Part shown: positions 54,948 to 64,000 of the stretch, piece by piece
Position numbering within the stretch: position 1 is the first letter of the stretch
Layout of the letters: each line of letters starts with the position of its first letter
Position numbers and translations under genes: made by a program
NCBI RefSeq assembly: GCF_900324485.2
Contig: NC_046655.1
Coordinates: forward strand, 15,621,757 to 15,685,756
Length of the DNA: 64,000 nt
Source: Mastacembelus armatus
Lineage: Eukaryota > Chordata > Actinopteri > Synbranchiformes > Mastacembelidae
Reading direction: 5' to 3'
The notes under the pieces: model-generated
Seen by the model: the letters and a program-made list of their open reading frames with translations, nothing else
What the model was told of the DNA's origin: nothing
Database searches by the model: none

Positions 54948-57900
54948 GAATAGACTGACGGCGGCTCAGGTAAGAGCTGGAACGCTCCAGTGGAAAATGA
55001 AACTCGAGGAGACGGTCGCGTCTGTATGTGTGCATCAGAGAGAACGAGAGATGGTGCATGTGGGTGGATGTGAGTGGGTGTTTGCAGCTGGTGCCAACGC
55101 TGCACCCACACTATACATCAGCTTTCCAGGGAGAGCGAGTTTCAGTGGGTTCAGCTCCGTGTTCAGGATGAGGTCTCAAACAACAGGATGTTCAATCATG
55201 ATCAAAGATCCAGTTTCATTCTGCAAATGACATTTTACTCTGGTGATATTCTCCGTGATTTGTCTTGTCAACAATCCAACAAAAACACCAACAACTGTGT
55301 GTGTCACAGTCTGACGTCTTCTGATGTCCAGAGACTGGAAAGAGCATCAGTGAGACTGGGCCGCTCTGATCACATGAACATTTATTCTGACCCAGTCCCA
55401 CACAAACCGTCCTGCTGCCACTACACTACAGACACAATGTGGATTCATCCGCCACTGAAAATAGTCCCCAAACTGTTGCGTTCATTTGTGGACATGAACC
55501 TACTGGATGTGGGAAACATTCACAGGTCTGTTGTCCTTTTCTTGTGTTTGTGTCTCTTTTGCAGCACGTTTGCATCTTTTGTCTCTTTGTGTTGTCTGTG
55601 ATGTTTCTCCCTCCATGTTCAGGTCCAGGTCAAGAAACCGTCCAAGAGTCTGTGGCCTTTCTTTTCATTTCCCAAACACAGGCAGGGTCTGTGCAGGTTT
55701 CCAGTGCTTCAGGTTTCAGTGAGATCAGCTGACACGGTTCCACTCCAACAGCAGAGAAGAGCAGCTCTCAATAGCACTGATCCAGAGGACATTACACAAC
55801 CAGTGCAGGTCTGCAGAGGGAGAGGGGTCTACATCCATCTCAGTTATTCACTCTTTTCTTTCCACATGGTCCACGAAACCTAACGAGGTCCGGGAACAGA
55901 TGCCTCAGTACTTTTTGGTTCTATGTTTGAATCCCATTTTCCATACTGAACATTTTCCCTCCCGTTTCCATAAATAAAACCCTCTCAGTATTTATTGGTC
56001 TTCCTCTACTACCCTGTGGACATAATCCTGGACTTGTCCTGTTTCTCTTTGTTTCTGTGCTGTTCTTCCTCCTCTGGATGCCCCTCAGCATCCGCCCACA
56101 CTAACCTGACATGTACTCTGCCCCAGGCTGCCTCGCTCCATATGCACAGAACAACTCTCCTCATTTACTGTACAGTCTCCAGCCTCAGTGTGATTCATGC
56201 AAGAAAGGCATCTGATGAAAACAGTGTAGGAATTAGTCCGAAAACCCAACGGGATTTAAAACCTGTTGTTAGTCTGTTAAAGGAGCAGTTCAACTTTTAT
56301 TGGACAGGTGCTTGTCTGATACCAGAGTCAGATTAATAATGTGCATTCAATAAAATAACAGGAAACGTTTAGCCTAGCTTAGCACAAACAGTGGATATGG
56401 AGGGAAACTGCTAGCCTCATGAAATCACTACTCCACCGTGCCACAGACAAATATTTAAAGGTACTTTTTAATGAAAAATCTGTCTTTGGGCCATCTGGCT
56501 GCAGATGGACATATGCTGCTGTGAATGACAGACCATCTGTTTAAATCAGCTCAGTCAGTCGATGTTTGCAGCTCTTCTAGTAGAAAGCTAAGTTAGCTAG
56601 CATATTACAAATGCTACAAGATGTTTTTTAATAAACTGCTGATTTTATGAAACAAAAAAAGCCCAAAAGCAAAACACAAACAGAACATGATCACCTGCAT
56701 GTAGGAGGGTGTACTGCAGGACTGACTCAGTGGGATCCTTTGGCTCATATAATATGGAGGTTATAATGTGCAGGGTTATAATGCTGTTACAGGGCTGAGT
56801 GTCGGTGCTGTTGTGGTTGTGTGTGAGTGTGTTTGTGTGTGTGTTGGAGCTGTTTCAGACGCTGCTGAGAGTCGTATTCTTAGCTCAGTAAGAATAGCTC
56901 CTCTCTGACTCAGACTGTTCAATGCAGCCCACAGAGCAGAGTATAGAGCCCATACTGCAGCACTGAGCTGCCTCTGTCTGAAAACATGTTCAGCTCCAAG
57001 GTCACTGCTGTTGGAACATCATGTCCTGAAGCCAAATATTTTCTATACAGTAGGCTGCTACTAAACCAGCTCAGGACGAGAAGCTGCAGAGGAACCAGAG
57101 ACTGTAAACTGTGATGGTTTTTGGAAAAAGACGGGCCTCCCATTGTTGGAGACGAAGAACCATGTGACCAGTGCAGCGGTGTGGCTCCCTGCTGGGTTTT
57201 TAATATACATGTTTTCCAAATGATGAGGAAAACTTCAAACATGTCACTTTTTAAAGGAATCAGCTGCTGCTACATTAAAAGTGTGCGTGTGTATTTGGAC
57301 ATTAATACTTTCTATTCCTTTAACTTCAACCTTGTTGCAGGTTTTAACCCTTTGTTCAGTCTGAGTGATGCTAAAGTTGATGTCTGCTGTGCTCTGACAC
57401 TCCGAGCTGCTTCACATGCCGGGACTATTTTAGACCGGTCAGATCCACACATGCTGCTGTTGTTCACCAACCTTTGGTTCCTGCTGTTGCTCCTGAAGCT
57501 GCACATACATGCACAATAAAATGATCTTGAAAATGAACACTGTGATGTTGAACTGACATCTAAATCAGTCTGCTCCTACACCTGCTCTTAGTTTCCCATC
57601 ATGCCCTGAGGCCCTTGATTCTCGCTGAGACTTTAAAAACTTTACATTCAGTTCAAACGTCCAATGAAAGACAAAGAGCAGAGTTGTAGTTTTCACAATT
57701 TATTCAAACATATGAAGAAATCAGAACGGATGTGGATGTGGACTAACCTTGCATAGGTTACAGACTATGCCTCACCAACAAATGACAAACTGCAGCAACA
57801 ACTTATAAGAAAAGTACATTTAAAAAAAGACATACAGCAAATTAAAAGACTCCATAATGAAAATTAATTAATAATAATTGTTGTGTTTCTCACGGCTGTA

Positions 57901-58111
57901 AGTTATGACGAGAGCAGACGGACAAGCTGCTGCTAAATGACAAACTGAACCAGCCCTGCAGCTGGAAATCATCCTTTTAAAAATAAGGTGATTAATGCAG
58001 AGTTACTCTATTAATGTCTGTTTGAGCAAAACATAAAAGCAGCATTTGTTTAGTTTGATGTAATGAACATGCAGTTCAGTCTCCAGTCACTCATGCACTG
58101 TCTCAGCAAAA
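54948..58111. other. intergenic, no gene recognised
   Basis: Frames up to 175 codons (55074-55601, plus) overlap others and lack any domain I recognise. No RNA gene seen. Confidence 0.35.
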
Positions 58112-58915
<804 letters not shown>

Positions 58916-60830
58916 TTGAGACATTCCCTAATGGACATTTTCAAATGTAAGTAATGTAGAGTTTCTCAACCTGTTTTTTTAACGTGACATGGACGTGAAT
59001 CTTTTACACTTTTATTTCTACTGAATTTCCTTGTTTTTAAACAAGATTAATTGATTTAACTGTTTTTGTTCTGATCTATTGTTTTTATGCTGTTTTTTAT
59101 AAAAATTTTACAATTTTTATTCACATAATCAAATAATTGTGTAATCAAAAGGATCATTTATAAGCTAATCAATTATCAAAATATGTATTAAAATTTATTC
59201 ATATTTAACACTAGAGCTCCTAAAGCTGAACAAAACGTAGTAAACAAAGTAAACCGCGTTTTCCAGCTTTTAATTAATTTAAAAATCACTAATCAATTTA
59301 AAATGACAATAATGTCGATCATAAGTGATCAAAGTTTATTTTGTTGTCTTGAATCGGTTTAGTTTGTCAGTTTGAGAAGGGACTGACTTTACAAAGAAAC
59401 CTGCTCTGCTCTGAATGTGATTTGTTTCTGTCTGAAATCAATTAAAGCAACTTTCAGTAAACAACATATCAGCATCATGTCTGAGAATCTCCTCTCCAGG
59501 TTGATAAGCTCTGCATCAGTGGCTTATGTTAGCAGCCAAAGAGTTTCTAAAATCATTACAATTATTAATCCAAATGATCAGTGATGAAAAAAAAACACAG
59601 AAATGCTTCAGTCATAAAAATCCTGAACGCTCGGATCATTTTAACCTTGGCAGTTTGTAAACTGGATCATTTTTACTGCAGTTTTAAGACTTGGAGGAAA
59701 AGGGATTCTCTGTACTGCATATCAAAATGAAACTGTTTAGATACTATCAGTCTGTTAAGCTGCTCTGATGATACATGACACTAAAAATCATCATTTGGTC
59801 CCTTCACTGGTGTCTGGTGCAGATATGTCTCAAACTTTGGCCTAAACACTAAAACACAAATGAAACCCCAGAAAACCATCGGCCAGGATGTTGTTTTTCA
59901 AATTATTCTGTTTCGATGTGACTTCATCCTTAAAAAAAAGTTGTGAAATTTGTCATTTTGCTCCCAAGAACTGACTGCATGTTTAACACGTAGCACCTTT
60001 CATAGCATTTATTCATTTTTTGTCCGACTGAAATGTTAATTAAAGGGTTTTTTCACAGGTTTTGTTCAACGAGCTGCTGACACGTGCACTGTAAACTGAT
60101 CAGAAACTGACGTCGGCAACTTAGTTCTGTTGTGGAAAGATCTGACTGTTACAGGAAGTTGAACTTTCTTTTACATTCACATTTTTTAAAATTTGTTCAT
60201 TTATATTTTGTGCATAACTGATATTATTATGTTGTATACAAACAAGAAGGGGCTGGATCATGTGCATGTAAGATTATTTGTAAGGGGATTAGAACATTTT
60301 TAAAGATCATTTCTCGTATGTGCAGGAATTATAATACATCATGTTCACAAAGAAAAGTTTCTTTTATCAGCATCCGCTGGAAATCCTTCGAAAAACACAA
60401 AAGTTTGTTTGATCCCAGTATCATTTGTGTAAATAACATTATGTGTTCATTAAAATTATACACAAATTATAATCTTGCACATTGTTGTGAATTAGAACCT
60501 TGTTGACAGTTTAATCCCAAACACAGATATGGATCATTTCTGAACAAAAACACCTGTGGAAGCTCAGCTCTGACATTCAGCTCCAAAGATGGCAGCGATA
60601 GATTTGAGCGTAAAACTGGCCTGAACATCATTTTCACCCGATTCAAAACCTGCAGCATCTGATTTCTGTCGTGTGCTCAGTAAATATGTTGTGGAAACAG
60701 AAAAATCCTACAGACTCTTATGTAACAAAAGCTCCTGAGTCACACAGATCTGCTCTGCTGTTCTCGCTGTTTAGCTTTGAAGCCTTTTTGGACGTGATGT
60801 TTTCCTGTTTTAGTTGACATACAAACAAAC
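58916..60830. other. intergenic, AT-rich
   Basis: No gene recognised. A short (AAAC)n tract lies at about 60822-60842. Confidence 0.4.
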
Positions 60831-60842
60831 AAACAAACAAAA

Positions 60843-61334
60843 AATACTGTTGATGCTTCTGTGGAAAAGCTCCGCCTACACTACTCTACCTCTACCTGGA
60901 CTTCCTGCTGTGTGGGCGGAGCTTCAGGACCTTCACAGGAAGTCGGCTCGACTGGTGCAGATCCTGAAGCTGCTTGGCCACGTGTGTTTGAACCGTGTGA
61001 TTGGCCTGTGAGTTTGATTGTTCATTCATTGATGCATTAGCAGATAAAATATTGTTTAGCAGGATTAGATGTGTTGAATATAAACCGATTCATTGATAAG
61101 TAAACATGTTGAACTTCTTGCATTATGTTTCTTTTCAGGAATGAATTCCTGCTGCTCCTCCTCTTTGTCCTCACAGACAAACCAGCGTCATTTCAGGTTT
61201 GTCCCACAGAAATCTACAGTTCAACCTTCAGCCACTGACCTGCCAGGAACCATTTACCTGTTGTCAGAGCCAAGATTTGATTATCACACCTCCTTGTCCG
61301 GACTGAGGCCCAGCACTGACACGTCTAGCTACAG
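60843..61334 (+). other. possible exon pair of an unknown gene
   Basis: An open stretch ends at 61007 before GTGAGT; a 131-bp gap ends in a good acceptor (GTTTCTTTTCAG, 61138); the next block ends at 61334 as ACAG before GTAAGC. Joined in the frame LVQILKLLGHVCLNRVIGL, the second block continues NEFLLLLLFVLTDKPASFQ and then meets a stop unless an internal donor (CAG/GTTTGT, near 61196) is used. I do not recognise the protein. It could be a real host exon pair or chance. Confidence 0.2.
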
Positions 61335-61727
61335 GTAAGCTGAACCCACATTAACTTCAAACGGTGGTGTCAGGGAACTGGCTGAACTGTCTTGGTGGAT
61401 TTGGTGACGCGCTGAGTGAAAGTATCGTCACTTTTTAATAATACAAATCCAAACTGTCTCCTCACACTTTCCTCATGTGAGTGAGTCAGTAAAATAAAAG
61501 CATATCCTCCATGATTAATACTGCATGCACCAAATCATCGCCTACAGCTGGAAGTGTGAGCAGCAAAGCCAGAATTCTGAATTCGTAACTTAAGCCTATA
61601 AAGTTTCACCAGATCAGTCAACACTCATGATTCAGCCTTCATGCCGTCTGTTTTAACACCACAGTAAGGATGGCGCTTCCCTCACACAGACACATGCTTC
61701 CTCCTCACAACACAACACAACAGAACC

Positions 61728-61760
<33 letters not shown>

Positions 61761-62515
61761 CCGCCATTTTACTGGCGTGCAGAGTGACTAATGCCTGTGG
61801 TAATGTTGAGATGAATGCAGCCCCCCCCCCTCCAGTACCTCCTAGCACTGAGGAGAAGCAGTCTGATGAAGGACCAGTAGGTGAGGATACAATTACAGTA
61901 AGGTAAAGCCAAAACAGCCTGATATTTCATGTAAAAACAAATCTGTGCACGTGGAAGGCTCAGTTTTTCCAAAGTTCTTCTAATAGGAGCAGATGGAATT
62001 GTCAGCAGAGGCTTCAGTCCTCGGTATCTGGGTAAGAGATGCTGCTCAGGTCAGTTTACAGGCTCATCAGTTTTTAGTACAATAAGAACCCCTGCCAAGT
62101 GGAAAACATCTGTGAGTATTATCAACAGGCAGCTAGTTAGCTAACCAAACTGACTCGTACATACAGTCAGCAACGGTGGCTGAACTGTTGGACTGTTTTG
62201 TGTGTTCACTTGAAAGGAAAGTTGATCACACAGCGAGTCATCCCTCAGCAGCTCTCTAATTGTGCTTTTCACTCAGGTTTCAGCCTAAAGACAATAGCTG
62301 GTTTCTGATTTCCTAACCAGGCTGCAGTGAGTACAGCTCTGTGTTAGCTGACAGAATAAAACGCTCAAACTCACAGCACATGTATGATTCAAAAAAGATA
62401 TTAGTTGAATCTGCTGCAGCCACGTGCCACCATCCAGCTACCAAATGTTAGTTTACATAGGCCCAATAAATCTAGGAATATATTCACCTTCATCTATCAC
62501 CCTCTTCTCTTCCAG
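61335..62515. other. intergenic with (CAG)10 tract
   Basis: A (CAG)10-11 tract lies at 61729-61760 within an open frame of 78 codons (61670-61906), and a run of nine C at about 61821. Not convincing as a gene. Confidence 0.35.
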
Positions 62516-62647
62516 ATGTGCAGGGAGCAGTGCATCTTTATGGCAGGAGAAGATGAGCTGCACAAAATAAGCTCTTTGTCATCTGTTTTAAAGGGAGGCA
62601 CTTTAGTCAATTCTATAATGAGACGGGGTCAAGGCACTAGAAACTAA
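62516..62647 (+). other. possible terminal exon, unknown
   Basis: A polypyrimidine tract with TTCTCTTCCAG precedes ATGTGCAGGGAGC; the frame MCREQCIFMAGEDELHK stays open for 43 codons to a stop. Unrecognised, could be chance. Confidence 0.15.
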
Positions 62648-64000
62648 TCGTAGATATATATACAGGATGTATATGAAATTTCTTAAATGTTACTGTTTCC
62701 TTATTGAAACTCTTAAAAAGTCATATTCAAAAGAGGGGTCACAAATCACGAAGAACAATCCCATGCACTCCATCAAAGATCTAATCGTTAATTCAAAGGA
62801 CAGTGTCATTTCTGAAATGTAATTTTTTAAAAACATATCACACGTCTCTTCTGATTTTTTTTTTTTCTAGATTTTTTTTTCTCCCAGCAGATTTGTCCCC
62901 TCCAGCCGTTAGCTCCATCATGCACCGTGTCCTGTGATTAGCTTGATTCATCTCCATCCTCCAGCCCCCGAGGTCCCACTACAACCATAGACAGTTCAAT
63001 GTGGACGTCATGCATTGAGTATACACAGCTAATAGGCCAGAGCTAATTGGGCCATAATGCTTTAGTATTGTGACATGCCATGATCTTCGAAAACGAGGTG
63101 TCCCTGTTCCCTTAATGCGTCAACATTCAACACGTAAATGCTTTGAAATAACTTAATAATAAATAGCCAGTGCACTTTTGGTGAAAACAAGTGAGAGAAA
63201 AATCCAGGAGGAGATGAGGGCCAAAGAAAAAGACATGAAAAATAAAAATGAGGTAACGTCTTGTGCATGCTGATATAAGAGAGAAGAGAGTCTCCACGTG
63301 CTTTTATATAAAGGAGTGTTGCATGGCATCACACAGGGAACCTCCTGCCGACCTAAAGCAGCAGCAGAAAATCCTCCACAAGGCTCGGCAGACTTCCTGT
63401 TTGTTTTTTTTAAGGTGCCTGGAAAAACATCAGTCAACATCTGGCATTATGATTCCCAAAATTCCCCTGGACGTGCCGCAGAAACACGTCTGAACTTCAA
63501 CTATAATCCAGAATGAGTTTCTTCAGGAAGCGAGTCGTCGTCAGACTCATTCTTCAAATATCAGTCAGACGCCCCAGTTGTTTTTTTGTTTTCTGATCCT
63601 GAAGGTTGAGTCCGTTCCACAAAGCCTGGCAAGTGTCAGGGATTTTTTTAATACATTTGTGTTATGTTAGTAAATTGTGCCCTCACATTGCACATTAGTC
63701 CCTCATTATTCATTTAAACCCACGTTTCTAAAATTCAACTCAGTTTATTATTAAATCTCGTTTTCCATTATTTATTTTGCTCCATTGTTCTCTTCTGTGC
63801 TATGTAGAACATGAACAGTTCTATAAAAAGGATGTTGAGACTTTTGTAGTGGTTCATTTTTTACAGTAAAGTGAGGTGTAATGCCGTAAAATACATATAA
63901 CAAACATAACTAAATCGTTTACAGCACCCTAAACCTAAAGAAAATCCATGTGTTTCAGTCCAAAGACTGAAGGTAGTACCTCTGTTTTTCTTTTAAAAAA
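62648..64000. other. right end of window, no gene recognised
   Basis: The stretch 62930-63170 has words such as GAGCTAATTGGGCCATAATG and could be a conserved non-coding element; this is only an impression. The rest is AT-rich with short frames. Confidence 0.3.

Overview
The window looks like genomic DNA of a ray-finned (teleost) fish. It carries intron-less, replication-dependent histone genes of vertebrate type, a single-exon Kv1.5-type potassium channel gene, tRNA-derived SINE and LINE fragments of kinds common in fish, a Tc1-type miniature element, and many long microsatellites. I cannot name the species.

Region 1 (about 1.4-26.8 kb) is a histone cluster with 11 intact genes. From left to right they are H2B(+), H2B(+), H3.2(+), H4(-), H2A(-), H1(-), H1(+), H3.2(+), H4(-), H2B(-), H2B(-). 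Every gene has the 16-nt histone mRNA stem-loop 27-48 nt after its stop codon, so all are of the S-phase, non-polyadenylated class. Together they supply all four core histones plus linker histone H1, but only one H2A gene is present against four H2B genes. The cluster is close to a mirror image. The two H1 genes lie in 1,712-bp inverted arms with no net length difference, and the two H2B pairs lie in inverted arms of about 2.3-2.4 kb. The H3 and H4 units instead repeat in direct orientation, and H2A is missing from the right half. This fits inversion of a block, a second nested inversion of H3-H4, and loss of H2A. The two H3.2 genes share coding and 3' sequence but have unrelated promoters.

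The spacer between the two H1 genes (12955-18159) holds two minisatellites. One has a 111-bp unit that appears to derive from the body of a fish tRNA-SINE, and it lies on the symmetry axis of the H1 arms. Small LINE and SINE remnants lie between the histone genes.

Region 2 (26.8-42.5 kb) is mostly non-coding. It contains a (GT)43 microsatellite, a 20-bp-unit minisatellite of about 0.9 kb, a SINE with an 11-bp target-site duplication, an AT-rich perfect hairpin, a 33-bp repeat and a Tc1-like MITE.

Region 3 (42.6-44.3 kb, minus strand) is the Kv1.5 gene (kcna5), complete in one coding exon of 568 codons with T1, S1-S6, the pore signature and the C-terminal ETDL.

Region 4 (44.5-64 kb) has no gene I can prove. 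It holds many simple repeats, including about 0.8 kb of (CAT)n, a second copy of the 33-bp minisatellite, a cluster of RFX X-box-like palindromes near 51.5 kb, and weak exon-like stretches with splice signals near 61 and 62.5 kb. I did not find an undescribed gene system. The notable biology is the architecture and concerted evolution of the histone cluster.
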